Program-made: the position numbers and the translations under genes | Source: Neurospora intermedia | Lineage: Eukaryota; Ascomycota; Sordariomycetes; Sordariales; Sordariaceae | NCBI GenBank assembly: GCA_037102815.1 | Contig: BTPP01000004.1 | Coordinates: 4,774,001-4,838,000, forward strand | DNA: 64,000 bases | Direction of reading: 5' to 3' | Notes under the pieces: generated by a model | The model's input: only the letters and a program-made list of their open reading frames with translations | Told to the model about the DNA's origin: nothing | Databases searched by the model: none | In this document: piece by piece, positions 10,749 to 23,895 of the stretch | Layout of the letters: every line of letters begins with the position of its first letter | Position numbering within the stretch: the stretch's first letter is position 1

Positions 10749-11856
10749 CTACTGCAACGCTTCACCCTCCTCCTCAGGGGGGTTCGCAATGCCATGGGCA
10801 TTGTTGAAGCACCATTGGCAGTGCTGGCCAAGAGCCCGCTGTGGACGAAACATGCAATTGGAGCATGTTCTGAACCCGTTGAGTCGATTTCGCTCGATGG
10901 CTTGGCACTTCCTGGGACCCGGACGGTTCGCCAGGCATTCGCGGCACTTTCTGGCCCCACTCTGCTAGATGGGGCGCAGATGGCACTCGCTACACGGCGT
11001 AACAGGTCTTGGAAGGGCGCCGGGAGGATCAATGGCGAGAACAGGATCGAGAGGGGGAGGCGCCATGACGGATTGAAGATCTGCCAACGGTTGAACAATC
11101 GATTGTTGTTGGGGGGTGTTGTTCGCCATTGGGACCGGCAGCGGGAGGTTAGGTTGGGGATGGATGTTGTCAATATGCAAGTTCATGTTTTGAACCGCGT
11201 TCGTTGCGGGGTGCGGAACGCCCAAATTAGGCTGCTGAAATGCGACATCCGCCTGTTGGATGGCGATAGGCTGCTGAAACACAATAAGAGGCTGTTGATT
11301 GACGATGCTGGGCTGTTGAACGGCGACGTTAACCTGTTGAAACCCGATATCGGGCTGTTGGACGTTGATGGTTGGGTTCTGGATGCCGACATTGGGGTGT
11401 TGGACGCCGTCATCTGGCATTCCCGCAAAAGCCAGTTGGTTCTGCGCGACAACGGCTTGGTTGTGGAATTGAAGATTGGGCCGGAAGTTTATCCGCTCGT
11501 TCAGCAGTCCCCTCACCTTAGAGTATGGAGGAGGTGGTCCCAATGGGAACATGTGCGGAGAAGGCTGGATGGGGGCTGCTTCATTCAGAACCTCCAGAAA
11601 AGGTCGTCCCCAGTGGTCGCAAATCGACCTCCATGTGCGATCATCAACTTGCTCTACCATCTGCATGAACTCAAATTGAAGAGCCTTGAGTTCGTCCACT
11701 GTTGTGAAGGTTATTGTTAGTGCACTAGCAAAGGAGTGATGTGAGGTTGGGGTGATTCTTACCCTCCCGTTTGTCGAACCAACACCAGGGATACTGGGAG
11801 TTGAAGTCGACCTCGATGCAGACTTGGAGAAACCCTGTACACTGTCTGCGGTCCAT
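10749..11856 (-). CDS. UAG-split zinc-finger family protein 6
   Basis: On the minus strand, exon 1 is 11856-11763 (MDRRQCTGFLQVCIEVDFN). A 64-nt intron (11762-11699, GTAAGA ... GCACTAAC ... CAACAG) precedes exon 2 from 11698. The N-terminal half begins with an ordered-looking segment (DELKALQFEFMQMVEQVDDRTWRS-CDHWG). It then has about ten degenerate N/Q/P repeats of roughly 11 residues (x-V-Q-Q-P-x-I-x-x-Q) and ends in C-SE-C-HLRPI. The UAG is at 10967-10965. The in-frame continuation of 71 codons to UAG 10751-10749 reads QSGARKCRECLANR, LNGFRTCSNCMFRPQRALG, CQWCFNNAHG, then an acidic tail. It is closest to broken copy 5 after the stop (shared CSNCM-RPQRA and HGI-NPPEE). Confidence 0.83.
10954..10975 (-). 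promoter_or_regulatory. Hairpin around recoding UAG (gene 6)
   Basis: On the minus strand GCCCCA pairs with UGGGGC. After a bulged G, UC pairs with GA around UAGCA. It is a long stem, with the UAG at the apex. Candidate edited base is the A opposite 10966. Confidence 0.62.
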
Positions 11857-12561
11857 GGTTGCCGAAAGGGAGAGCAAACATAGACTGGGTCGCTAAGTCA
11901 ATTGTGCGAGGACTGTTATCGTCGCCGATGTCGAGCTCTGGACGCTGCGCAATGTTAGACGCAGATTCGTGATGTTGTTTGGTACAAAAGACTGCACAAA
12001 ACAGGTCGGAGCGGTGGGCGCACCATAAGTACCTCTGCAGTTCCACGGTCGCATTCAAATCAGTCCGTAGGTTCCCAGTTCACCGAAAAAGAGTACCCGT
12101 CGGCATTTTTGCGTCTGTTCAGCGTATATATTTTCGACTTTCATCTGCTGTTCATTTGCTGTGTGGATCCCGGCGCCCAAGCGCCCGGGCCTCGGGCGGC
12201 GAGCCCGGACCAGGCCGAACACTGGGGCCGATAGATGTCCCTGCAACCGGAGCCCGTCGCCCAACCCATGACACCAGCAGGTGGAATCTTTTGGTCCTGT
12301 CCCTATGAACAGGACTAAGGGGATAATAACCCCTTCGTTGCCGCGCTTATTGCTCCCGTCAGGTTAGGAGGATGGAGAGAAGTCATACAGAAGGAAACGA
12401 GGGTTTGCACAACAGCGCAGTAGAGGTACTGCAGATCGATACAACCCAAGACTTTAGATAGGCCAAGAATATTGTATGATCGCAAAATAAGATGAGTGAA
12501 AATAGGTAGAGGTAGCTACCAATCCTCATAATATCATACCACAGCTGATGCGAGCGCCCTT
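11857..12561. other. Promoter region of gene 6 and spacer
   Basis: A GC-rich patch lies near 12160-12230. No coding region can be supported. Confidence 0.35.
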
Positions 12562-13015
12562 TCAGTGCGGAATTCCAGTATGTACGGGGGCAGATACCAC
12601 GCTGCACTTTCCTGCATGTTGCGCCGATGGTTTCTGTACAAGATGCGCATCCCTCTTTCCGCCATCGAACTTCCGAGCATCCTTTGAGACGTCACCAACC
12701 ATCCCCACTACGTACCAAAAATCCATCACTCGAGCTCTTAATTCCTCGTTGCCCTCATAGCACTCATCACACAGCTTGCTTCGGGCGCGCTGGGGCCGGC
12801 GCATGCAATCGGTACAAGTGCGAATTCCCTGGGCGGCCCATCGCTCAATTTGATGCAAGCCAGCTTCTCCTGGCTTGTTTTTAAGGCAGGCCTTGCCCTT
12901 GTAGGCCCCGGCCTGCTAGGCGGTGCCAACTTTGCACTCCCGACACTTGACGAGGGTACTGAACCCGGCGGCGGGAGCGACCTGTAGGTTGGAAATGGGA
13001 TTGACGACATTGGGT
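12562..13015 (-). CDS. UAG-split zinc-finger family protein 7, 5' end uncertain
   Basis: On the minus strand the pre-stop part readable with confidence is about 32 residues, beginning after a probable acceptor (ATCTTCAG) at 13016 and ending LVK-C-RE-C-KVGTA. The UAG is at 12918-12916. The same frame continues for 117 codons to 12562: QAGAYKGKACLKNK, AAQGIRTCTDCMRRPQRARS, LCDECYEGNEE, then a longer tail than its neighbours, which might include an unspliced intron. The first Cys of the usual post-stop C-x2-C appears to be replaced (Y-K-G-K-A-C). I could not place the first exon; an ATG at 13099 does not join in frame with a good donor. It may be a decaying copy. Confidence 0.65.
12908..12923 (-). 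promoter_or_regulatory. Hairpin around recoding UAG (gene 7)
   Basis: A GC-rich stem of five pairs with one bulge encloses UAGCA on the minus strand. Opening the top pair gives the family loop CUAGCAG. Candidate edited base is opposite 12917. Confidence 0.5.
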
Positions 13016-13323
13016 CTGAAGATGATTATGTTATATAATTCACTTGCGATGAGAAGAAGTACGGTCCTCAGAGCGTATAGCACGCAGAGTCTGCTCCATG
13101 GCTGTCTTTTGGCGATTCCGCTGTTCTGATGTGGGGGTGTTCTATTTTACATGTGATGATTTCCCCGTACCCTGCACCCTCCGCTTTCTGCACATGAAGT
13201 TTCCCAGTTTCCTCCTGTTCCCAACCGATAACTATCTTCCTTTCGGAGGTCTTCTATGATCCATCTAACAGAAACTCAATCCCTCCATTTCCTGACGATA
13301 AAGGTCGGTGAAGGTGACAGCGT

Positions 13324-14174
13324 TCACTCATCCTTGCCGCCCTTGAAACAGCGAGTGCACAACTTGCCCGGGGCACGCTGAGGACGGCGGATGCAGTCCG
13401 TGCACGTCAAAATGCCTTGGGCAGCCCAATCGTCAATCTGGACCTGCTTCTCCTGGCTGGGCCTGTTGCGGAGGCAAGGCATGCACCGCCTCGTACCGGT
13501 CTGCTAAACCCTACGAATGTCGCATTCGGTGCAGTAACCAGGGCGCTGCTTGACTGCTTTACGAGCTTTCCTGTTTCTCTTTTTAGGATTGTTCTTCTTG
13601 TGGTTCGCAATGTGAGGATGGGTGCCGTTGGTTTTGGCACCGAGAGGAGCATTGAAACCGGCCACAGGGTCGGGGTTGGCGATGTGAAGGTTGTCGGTGA
13701 TCGAAGTGGCAGTGGGGAAACGGCCAGTGGCGAAAGCACCGATGTTGGTCAGGTTCTCCCAGTTGAGGAGAATCGGATCGATGAGGTCGTCTGTAAAAAG
13801 GCGATAGGCACCGATCTTCTCCTTGTCGATGCCGAAATCGCGGGTGTCGTCGGCAAAATGCTCGGCGTCAGCAAGAGGATCGTGATTGATGATGTCATGA
13901 GAAATGGTGTCGACTTTGGAGTCGTGCGGAAAGACGTAAGAGCTGTCGTTCAGGAGTTCGATGGGATAAGCATCATGGTGGCCACCAAACGTGGTCTTGA
14001 AAGCCATGTGGTCTAGGGGCACAGATGCAGTAGGTTAGCGCATGTACATTGCTGAACAAAAGCCATTCTTCCCGACTTTGCAGGCATGCATCCATGCATG
14101 CTGATGCATTACGTACCTTTGGCAGGATCACCATCAATACCCAGGAGGGCCTGGCCGCGATTGATGTCGGCCAT
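13324..14174 (-). CDS. UAG-split zinc-finger family protein 8
   Basis: On the minus strand, exon 1 is 14174-14117 (MADINRGQALLGIDGDPAK). A 104-nt intron (14116-14013, GTACGT ... CTAACC ... CCCCTAG) leads to exon 2 from 14012. The 188-residue pre-stop part is not Q-rich. It is acidic to mixed (PIELLNDSSYVFPHDSKVD, IDPILLNWENLTNIGAF), then has a basic patch (HKKNNPKKRNRKARKAVKQ) that could act as a nuclear signal, and ends GY-C-TE-C-DIRRV. The UAG is at 13506-13504. The frame continues 59 codons to TGA 13326-13324: QTGTRRCMPCLRNR, AAQGILTCTDCIRRPQRAPGKLCTRCFKGG. All predicted zinc ligands are present. Confidence 0.83.
13498..13510 (-). promoter_or_regulatory. Hairpin around recoding UAG (gene 8)
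   Basis: On the minus strand GGUU pairs with GACC (one U-G wobble) around UAGCA. With the wobble open the loop is UUAGCAG. Candidate edited base is opposite 13505. Confidence 0.5.
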
Positions 14175-17100
14175 GGCAATGATTGGCTAATTGTCTGCTG
14201 TGTTCTCAAAGGCTGTTCACGTTGAATGCGTAAGTCAGCTTTCGGTGTTGTTGAAAGAAAGAGCACAGCAAAAACATCAAAGAAAGCAACGAGGAATTTA
14301 AGTGCACTAACCCACTTTGACGGTCGCTGTCCACATCAGCCGGAAAGGCCCGCGCAGCGGGACTGTTCACATTACAGTCACTCAGTCTTGGGGCAAACGA
14401 GGGCTAATGAGTGAAACCGTCACAGCTGTGCTAAGTACAGGCTTTCGTCTGATGTTGTGAGGGTAGCACTAGAGACGAGCGTTGGTTAGGACTAACCGAG
14501 TGGAGCGCATGGCGGCTCTTCAGCTTGGACGACCAGAAGGACAGGCTTTTGGTCGCCTGGAGGGGTCATTAGTAAGTATATACAGACAAACCGTGGATTG
14601 CCCTGGCCGAGTTATTCCAAAGGAAAGTTTTAGGACATTCGCACCGTGACTTTTGATAAGAAAAAATGAAAAAAATTCGCCGTTCGCATACGATGCAAAT
14701 TCGTTGCGCAGCCTAGCACCAGGCACACATTGGATGACAGTCGTTGAGATTAAGTTGTGAGGAAAGAGCCTCCCACTGTAGCAGCCAATCAAGGTTCTCC
14801 GGTGAATTGAATTTGGAAGGTGGTAGGGATCTTAAGCTGCAAGTGCAGGGATATGGAAGGAACCAAGTGGAGCCGCCCCCCGTTGCACAACAGCACAATA
14901 GGAACGATGGCTCTGAATAGGATTACGCCCGCCCGTGCCCTGTGTCGCTCCTTCACCGATGATACTGAGATAGTTGCTCAGCCAACAGCCCAGTGACATA
15001 GGGAAGGCGCTATTCCCTTATGGGCGAGGACCTGGGCTGTCACTCAAGTTTGTTTTTGGAGCTGTCCCTGCTACTACCCGCAGTGGCCAGTCCAGTGCTT
15101 TCATAGCCCTCTGAAAGACCCCCACTTGCCCATGCTCGCCTGCTTTGTTCCTCTCTCTTTCGGTTCCCTTGATCCCTCGCTGTGATCAAAGAATGTCTTT
15201 GTCATGACATCTTAAATCTTTGTTGACATATGTACAATGAACATACCCATCTTGCGTAACTGTCATGGACTGCTGCTTCACTCCTTCACTTCTGCCCGCT
15301 GTGCACAAACAGCCTCTGCGCGAAGGGAATTGCTGCACACGTCGAGGACCCACTCCGCCGACGGAACTTACCGATGGACGCTCCCTCATGACCCTGGCCA
15401 TCCCATTCCTGTCACTTGTGTGAGGAGAGGTTACACAAGCGCACGAAGATAGCCGGCGACTGTCGGTTTGTTTACCCCAACGGCACCAAGGTGTCCACCC
15501 TCCCATCGAGCCCGCCGCATCCCAATCTGGGTAGCAGTGAGAGTTGGAGGGAAAGGCAGCACCAGCCATCTGCCAACCACACCGCGTTTGTCGTCGGCCT
15601 CACTCACCATGGAGAGCGCGTCAGCTACGCGTGCGCGTTCCCCAGATAACCCCATGTTTCCCCCCGGCTCCTATCCACCACGCAGGGTGTTCCCACCTCA
15701 TCCATCCTCGAAGCCAACCATCAATCACCCTGTCCTCAGACACCCATCGCCAGCCACAACTGAAGCAATCACCAAGAGTGCCGTGGCGGTAACCAAGCAA
15801 CTGCTAACCCTTTCCTTGTTGACATGTCCTTTGTTACCCTGAAGGCTAACAAACACATACCCGACTAGAGAGCCTGCACCCTCGCGCCACCGTCTGTCCC
15901 CACCGCTCCCTGCTGAAGATGCCACGATGATAACAGCCTCGAATGGCCATGACCCGCCCCAATCCATCGGTTGCCGCCGTTATCGCGAGCGAGCCCGTGG
16001 CCAGCCCGTGGCTAGGCCAGTCCTGGCATCCTCGACCATACTTCCCGAAATCATGAAGCTTTTTTTTCCCGTAACTCCTCGAGCTCATCTTCTGGGCAGC
16101 GCAACGATGGTCGCTATATCGGTTCGTTCTGAACGGAGCGTGCCGCGACAGCATCCGTGAAGATACAAGGGTACCGATCCCCCAACCCCGACACCGTGAA
16201 ACAAGACCGTTGCCAACCGTGGCCGATCGATGATACCTTGCCGAGCATAAAGAACTCTTTCCACAACCGTTCGCGCCCATCGGTAGCGTCCCGTACTCCC
16301 GCTCCGTGCATCCCTCCATCCCGAAGAGACCGTTCGTGAAGCCGTAGTGAAGAACGAAATGCGAGACCCCCCAACCGATCGCCCCCGATAGCGAGAGCAT
16401 TCTCATAACCGACCGTGGTATCTTCGATCATACCTCGACAAACAATAACGGGGAAGCAACTTCCCCATCGGCGTCCGAGCCGACCGTTCGGTTGCCGTAC
16501 CCTCGCTCCGTTCATTGCTCGAGCCTGAACTGGGATCGCGACCCTGACCAAAAAAGCGATATACTCCGACCGTTCCGCGCGAAGGGCAAGACCATGACCG
16601 TTGCCATCCGAGACGTACATGACACCCCGAGCGCTTTTACTCGGAACCCGTTCAAGTCCTTGGTTCCTCCTGATGCCCGCGCCGAGGCGGAAGCGGAAGA
16701 TAGGATCAAGTGTTGAGAGCAACTCATCCACGGATGAGGTAAAAGGAGGACGATATACGGCAGGGATTATAGCTTTAGGTTGGAATATCGAGAAAAGAGA
16801 AGGCGATTCTCGCAGAGGATGATGTTCGAAGAGGGGCCTACATGGACCGAGGGTTGACAAAGTCTAGGCTGAGGTGTCTCGCAATCCAGCCGTGGACACC
16901 CACATTACCTCGAAAGGGCTGTTCAGTGGTGGTTCTCGCCTACAAAGTACCTTCTGCGGGAGGGCTGTCCGGGCCGGTGGCCTGGGCACCTTCCCGCGAT
17001 GACCTGAAAGGAAACGCAGCTTCATTTCAGGGAGTGTTGAGATCGTGTGGCTCGCTACGGTCCGCCGGGGTGTCGACGATAACATCACAAACCACGTCAG

Positions 17101-20100
17101 TGTTGTGCCAGGAAGGGCTTATGCCTCTGCCGGTCGGTATCTGAAGATCCTGTGGGCGACAGGGAGTACACCATACGCGCGGAGGGATGACGGGCTCCTG
17201 GCCAAAACTCCTTAGGAGGCCGTCGGGTGGACCGGCCAGTTGAGAAAGCCTTCGGGCGAAGACTTCTGTGCTGGAGCAAAAGAAGACAACGACGAGTCCT
17301 CGACAGCAACACACGACCGATCCTTTGATGACGCGAAAGATATGCTCGATGCCGACCGACGAAGAACAATTAGCGAGACTATTAGAGGAGTTAGCGGAGG
17401 AGCGGAAACCGAGTGAGGGTAGATAAATACCAGACTGGGCTTAGTCTATCGATCTGGGCATGGATCGCTGGAAAGAGAAGGATCAAAACTCGACAACTGA
17501 TACACGATCGACGCGGCCGATACGATCCTATCCCAACGATCCCAGTGATTCCAACGATTTGAACAATTGAAGCGATGCTCGTGGCCGCTGCGACTAACGC
17601 GACGTCAGCAAGAGAGATGACTGTTCCTGAGGCAAACGTCGCGACCTAGATGCAAGCGATATTGTCGGTGTAGGCAACCGACGAAAGATCAAGACAACCG
17701 AGGAGAGAAAGTGGAGGAGGAGATCGAGGGAGAGCCGATACACACAAGAGCGAGCCTGGTCTGAAATTCAAGGCATGGGTTGCATCAAGGCAGAGGTGAT
17801 ACATACCGAGCTTTTGACGATTGAGGCGAAGAGTAAAATCAATGGATGTGCAGACGTGGGACATTTTCCGGCTGCGACGATTGAAAGGGCCCTTACGAAC
17901 AGTTCACGGGTATAATACCCGAGTACGGTACGTAAACAGCCACTGGAACTCGCAAAACCACGTCGATTTCCATTAAGCTGATTAAAGTACAGGTAAGTAG
18001 CTCTACCAAAACTCTAATAAATAAAAAAGAAGTGAGCAAGGTCTGGCCATTCGCAGCCTCATCGCCATCACTAAGTTCGCTAGCAGTTTGACTGGTATTC
18101 CAAAACCTGCTGTTGAAGGTTTCCAACCGTACAAGTCGAACAAAGCCTCTCGCAAGATTCTGAATAAGGACAGAGTTCCAGACGCGGACTTCTGCTGAAT
18201 GATAGTCAATTCCGAAGACTGTTGAGTCCTTCCAAGAGGACTTACGATATAAGGAATTTGAAACTATGGACAGCGTCTCGGCATTTTAAGCTATGGATGT
18301 GGACGTGTACCTCCACGAACCACCGCGGATGAGATGAGGTATTCCTCCACATCCGTATTAGTCGGCCCAGACTAACATTTTCACCTCCCCAGATCCAGAC
18401 CACGACGACGACGAACCATTCCCGAGGAGCAGGCTGTTCGCTAGTTCCGTCAACGTCGATCAAGACGGTCAGAATAATACAAGGCTGCTCATAGCAAGGA
18501 CCAGCAAGAGTTGGAGAGAAACAGGGAGCATGAAGACCCAACAAACCCGCCGCTCCAAGTACGGAGAGAAGGAGGTTTCAACACAGCATCTGAGCCTTGA
18601 GCCTGGTGATCCAGGTACTGTCGTCCATTACTTTACTTACACCTATGCTTATCTCACTGCGTTATTACAGGTCACCCCTCATTGTCACGCTTCCTAGCTC
18701 CCGGTATTCGGTACCACCGCTTGGCGCCTTGACCACCGCCGTTTCGTTTCTGGGCATCCGAACATGCGTACCCACCGACCGTCCCTACCCATAACCACCG
18801 CCGATGCTCATTGCCTTTCACTGAAGGCGCTCGGATTCGGATCCGCAGCCACTTCTGTTCCACCCCTGAGCCCCGACCGATCCAACGCTCGACGACAACC
18901 GGTCATAGCCTTACCACCATGCTTCCTCGGCTGTGGTGACGAACAAAAGACGGCGACGGCGTCCTTGGAGTCTAGTAACATCGGGAGTCCTTTACCGGCG
19001 AGGCCGGAAGGCGTGGTGAGAAGGGATCTGGATACCGATACAGCAGAGACGTCGTGTGGCAAGGGGTGCTTGAGCTTGGGCTGCTGGGCGTTCAAACCAG
19101 CTCCACAGCTCTCCGGCGAGAATCAGGGGGATCAACAGCCCCAGTGCGGTTGCTCCCGCAGGAGCTCAAGCTAAGGGCCTGTCATGACTACGCCTCGTCT
19201 TCGAAGAACCTACCCGTCGTCGTTGAATATTGAGCAACTCGTTGTTAGAAAACCTCCATGAAGGTCAGATCAAAGCTGCCAGGCAGAGGGAGCCTTAATT
19301 AGGCGTCAAGCGATAGTTGTGAGATATTAAGGGTAGTGGTTCAACGTAGGGCGGTCGTTGATTGACGTCGAAAGGGAGTTATTCGATCCTGCCTCGGGTG
19401 GCAAGATCCACGTGGAGCGATGGCATTCGGCTGTGGGTAATCAACTGCCGAGCGCCTCAACGTTATGTTGTAGCTAACCTCTTCCAACGACGAGGAGTCC
19501 GGACGTCAACTGCTGCAGAACTGCAGATGCCGAGCGGAAGCCGAAAGCCAAACCCGAGGAGAAGAAGGTCAAGAATCAGGACGCCCTTGGTTAACGCAAG
19601 CTATTTCTGGGGGAGAACAGCCATCGAGAGAGAGCTACGAGATACCGCCACATGACGGAAGCACAGATGAAGGCCAGAGATACGGATGCGAAGAGGAAAA
19701 GGGGGGGAAGAAGACAGCGTTACGGGGGAAGAAGGCCAGTCCTAGAACGTTATGGATGTTCTTGCTTTTGACGGTTCAAAACCATCTGGATAGGAAATTG
19801 GAGGAACGCTAGGACATAAGGGGAACACGGCACCCTATGCCATGCTTGTGCATGCAATGACTGCACACGGGGTTATTGCTGTAATTCCAAGCCTTTTGGA
19901 GCTCTTATAGCCTCTGGAAATGTGGCGGATGTGATTACGATGCGGATGACGTGGAAAAAGAGAGCGGAGGATTTGACGGTGATTTAAAGGTTTAATTAAG
20001 GGATTGATGACCTTGTTGGTGATTTGTATCGTCGAAAAGAGTTCATAAGGGGTCGTAGCTTGAGAATGCAAACATTGACTCAAGTCAAGAACCTCTGACC

Positions 20101-22782
20101 AGTCATGATGACTGCGCTGAGAGTCACTGCTTCCCTGGTTTCCTTTACATCGTCACCTCCTGTATTGATATGTACGTTCTTCCTCTGCTGAGTCCTATGT
20201 GCAAGTCCATCCCTGCGTTCTTCGCTTGCCGCTGCAGCTGCAATAACCCATGACAGTCAACGGTCACCCACATGCAGTGGCAGTGACTACGAAGATACCC
20301 CTAAGCTGTTCGCTACTCACTCCAAAGAACCTCCTCTTGAGTTAAGCCGATGATTGTTTCTTCCCTACCTAGTCTACAACCCGATTGCGTGCCCGTGTTC
20401 CGTCGTCGTCAGTTCCCGGCATGGGCCCTATAGAACACAGATTCCCATCCTTCTCAGGGCAGCGAACCATGACCAAATGGATTAGCCTTGTAGACTCATA
20501 ACAGAGATCGCCCTACTCGCCATCATATCCTCCAACGAGTCACGGCATCGGTCTTGGAGATGACTGCTAATGACTCCTTTAGTTCTTATTGGCGTCGTCT
20601 AGGGATTGGCTTATCGCATGGTGCGTTCATCATGTCATTCGATTAGCGGCTATATACTACAAGACATCTTCCGCTCGCTGGTCCTCCGCGATGTGCAAAT
20701 TCATTGTTCCAGCTCTTCTGCATTCCTTCCAGTCCTCTCACCCCCCCTTGTCCGTACTTTAAATCATCGTTCAAGCGCCGACAGCTCGCTTGCTTCGTCC
20801 ACCCTGATACTTCCCCATTGAGTATGCCACAACGAGCCATAGTGTAGGCTACAGCTTTAGATGGGCTGTGGGCGGTCGGGCATCCTCCTTCAATGTCGAA
20901 TGGTCTATCGGTCCATCGGTCATGAGCAGACAGGGCAACGAATAACAATCTCGTAGACCGGGTTGTTCTCAATATGTAACGGTAGAGGAGAGTATGAGCC
21001 TTCGGGTAGGCTCGGTCGCCGGAACGGGAAGTTGGCTGTCACGGGCGGTAGAGAACGAAGCGAAGCAGAAGTGGGAAGATTGTGTCCCGTCGTTGGTCCG
21101 CGTTCGGATCTATGAAGGCAGTGGAGCGCATCGGACTTCAAGCAGGCTCGGTCGGCGGAGTCTGTAGGTAGGCAGGTCACCTCGGGGGATAGAGGGGGAG
21201 GGCATCGTTCGGCGTTCGAGCAGACTCTCTTCGTAGCCGGTCCTGACTTGCCATACGTAGGAGTTAGCTATCGCGTTCCAAAGAGGGGAAAGAATGATAC
21301 TGTTTCCTGCGTTCCACTTATCGGAAGATCTTGAACATCCATGATCATCACGCCGTCGGCAAGTGTTATTCCCCTCGACGACGATGGTAGCGCGGCAGAA
21401 TGTTCTTGTGAGCACCGTTTAACGAAGCGATCAGCAAGGGGAATGGATGTTCCCGTCGCCTTCTCGTCACTTCCCATGTGGAAATACTCGTATATAACTC
21501 GATCGTTCTTGCGCATCGGTGATGGCGTGGCGTACGTAGTCCTTGGGGAAAGCGACGGTGAGACTCGGCGATCATAGATGGGAGAACTGCCGTCCTTCCT
21601 TGCTGGTCAGCTTTTCGTTGTTGAATATTTCACGTTTCTCGGCTACTTACGACCCCTAGCCCTCGTGTTGCTGTGATCTTGAGCTCGATCGTTGTGCTGG
21701 CATGCCCGTGGCGCCGGCAATCTCTCGAACCGAAGCAGGGCGCTGGACACCCTACGGAGGAGAAGGACAAAGGCGGTGTCTGTTGGAGAGGTGGAAGCAG
21801 GTACGGAGGGTGGATTCTGCCGGCTTTGTTTGCTCGGGGAGAGCTAGCTGCCCGGACAATAGGCATCGGTTGGACTTGCGTAAGCGCGGCAAGCGCGCCT
21901 CTTGGCCATGGAAGGCACGCATGACATATGAGAGGGATATCGGAGTTTCCCGAGCTGCGGCTCCTGCCAGCTCTAAATGCTTGGCGCTGCGGACTGTGGA
22001 AAGTGAGTCCCTACCGCCCGCCTTCTCCCCTGCATGCCTTTCTTCCCGCCGTGATATTTTCTTTGTTACCGTAACCGAGAAACATCGTCTTTATTACCCT
22101 TCTCCCCTCTTTGGCCCCTGACAGTCTCTGCCTCCGAACAACTGGAAAGCACGAAGCGCCGGCGAGCAGCGCGTCCAACATCCTTTCTCGAGAAGCGCGA
22201 CAGATTCCCCCCGTGCTGCGCGACTGTTGCCACGAGACTTTCGCCCTACACGACGCCGCTACGCACCATCGTCACTCCTCCGATACAGCGCCCGCCGTCA
22301 AGCAACCTCGAATCACTGTACGTAGCGACTTATTTGCGCGAATCGTCATCGCCGACCGTGCCCCGGAAGCTCGTCCGAACACTTGCAACCACGAAAGTCT
22401 CCATACAAGCCAAGTCCCCGTCATAGGTCTGCAAGATCGGGGGAGAATCCCATTGGCGTACGCGGTACAGGACCAGCAACATCATTATCGGAAGACACCA
22501 ACCAATCGAAGAGCTCGCTACTCACGACGTCCCAAACTCGTCTGGATCACTCACCCTTTGTCTTACCACAATCGTGGCCTTCTGGGTAGACAAGAGTCGT
22601 CAAAACCCAGAAGCCACTACCTTCCCGCCTCGCTTTGTTATCCCTGCTCTCCATCATAAGCGAGCCGACGAATTACTCGGCGTTCCCTAACCGACGGTAC
22701 AACCCTCTTCTTTCACAGGTGCACCACACACGGAATGGCTAACACAATGTGATGACAGCGAACACACGGCCGAGCTACCAAT
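14175..22782. other. 8.6-kb stretch with no supportable gene
   Basis: Composition is ordinary (not AT-rich). Open frames of 60-250 codons occur on both strands and overlap each other, especially 15.5-17.3 kb and 20.6-22.7 kb. None shows a domain, a repeat pattern or the UAG family module. The longest is a 248-codon minus-strand frame at 16114-16860, with no recognisable motif. It could be a relic of old genes, a long noncoding RNA region or small genes I cannot recognise. Confidence 0.35.
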
Positions 22783-23895
22783 ATGCGCCCTCAAGGCGAC
22801 GAGTCTCCACAGCCAATCATGGCCACCACCACCGGCGAGCCGGCTCTTGGTGTCGCTGACCCTCACGCGACTCCGACGATCGATCGAACTCCCACCGACC
22901 GCTCGAGGGACAGAACTCATCATCCCGACCGCCGCTCTACTTTGTTGATTACTCGATTCAATACACCCATCAACGTCGACGAGTTTCGACCAGTATTCTC
23001 GCCTATTTCAAGCCCTCTGCACCAACCCATACTTCCCATGCTTCCCGCACCCATCATTGCTGCACATAGCAGCGATTATGAAGCTTCCCGTACCGAGTCA
23101 GACGTCGCAGAGCCTTCTCTCCCCGATCCCGTTCTCCCCAGATATCTCTACCTACAACCCATCACTCTAGATCCACTTTTTCCGGAGCTGGTCCCGCCGG
23201 AGCCCATTTTATTGGATTCCACTGTTCATGAGCGTAATTTTCAACAAATGACCCTTCATCACGATCTGTCTGACGAAGTGGAAGAAGCGTTGCATCTCCG
23301 TCAAGAAGTTCTTGAACCGAGTCCTGATGAGATTTCTACCACCGAGCCTGCTCGTGTTGACCAAACCATCACCGTTTCCCATCAGACCGCCCATATCGAG
23401 CCTGCCCCAATTGAGCCAGCTGCGGTAGAGCAAGCCCCAGTGGACGCTGTTGAGCCCGTACAAGTTCCCGCAGCTCAGTCGGCCGGAACTAATGCACCTC
23501 ATCCTCCTGTCATTATCACCGCGACCTGCAACTACTGCGGCGCTTTGGCTTAGGCGACCACAGCCCGCCTATGTTGGGGTCATTTGGAGGTTTCGCCAAG
23601 CGACGAAACTCGTCGCATCGTTGAGGAGCGTTATAGCCGGGGATATTATACTTGTACTGGCTGCATACGAACTGAGATGCCAGTAGAAGGTCGGCATTGC
23701 GAAAGGTGCAGACCTAATGGGGTCAAGCAGCGCAACAGGCGTAAGCAGGGTATCCCGGCAAAGCGTGCTGGGGGTGGAGGATCCAAGAAAGGAGACGTGG
23801 GAAGTAGGAAGAAAAGGGATGGCAATGGAAGAGGAGGAGGACCTCCCGGTGCTGCCGGAGGGGTTGCGAGTGGTCGTGTCCAAAAGGCTGCTTAA
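22783..23895 (+). CDS. UAG-split zinc-finger family protein 9
   Basis: ATG 22783 opens a 256-residue pre-stop frame (MRPQGDESPQPIM) with no obvious intron. It is rich in Pro, Glu, Leu and Thr, with short repeats near the end (I-E-P-A-P-I-E-P-A, P-V-D-A-V-E-P-V). It ends in T-C-NY-C-GALA. The UAG is at 23551-23553. The frame continues 113 codons to TAA 23893-23895: ARLCWGHLEVS, EERYSRGYYTCTGCIRTEMPVEGRHCERC, then a long basic Gly/Lys tail (AGGGGSKKGDVGSRKKRDG) that is nearly identical in gene 10. The basic tail looks like a nuclear-localisation or RNA/DNA-contact segment, which only the long form would carry. Confidence 0.82.
23546..23560 (+). promoter_or_regulatory. Hairpin around recoding UAG (gene 9)
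   Basis: A 3-bp stem TGG (23546-23548) with CCA (23558-23560) encloses the 9-nt loop CUUAGGCGA. It is one of the weaker stems. Candidate edited base is A23552. Confidence 0.45.

Noticed and set aside
10638-11720. 360-codon plus-strand frame opposite gene 6
   Set aside because: It is the reverse complement of the N/Q/P repeats and zinc module of gene 6, with no domain of its own.
12738-13010. 90-codon minus-strand frame overlapping gene 7
   Set aside because: It is in another frame than the conserved zinc module and shows no family motif, so it is a shadow of gene 7.
16114-16860. 248-codon minus-strand open frame as a gene
   Set aside because: No domain, repeat or splice context recognised. 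Other long frames overlap it on both strands, as happens by chance in GC-richer spacer.
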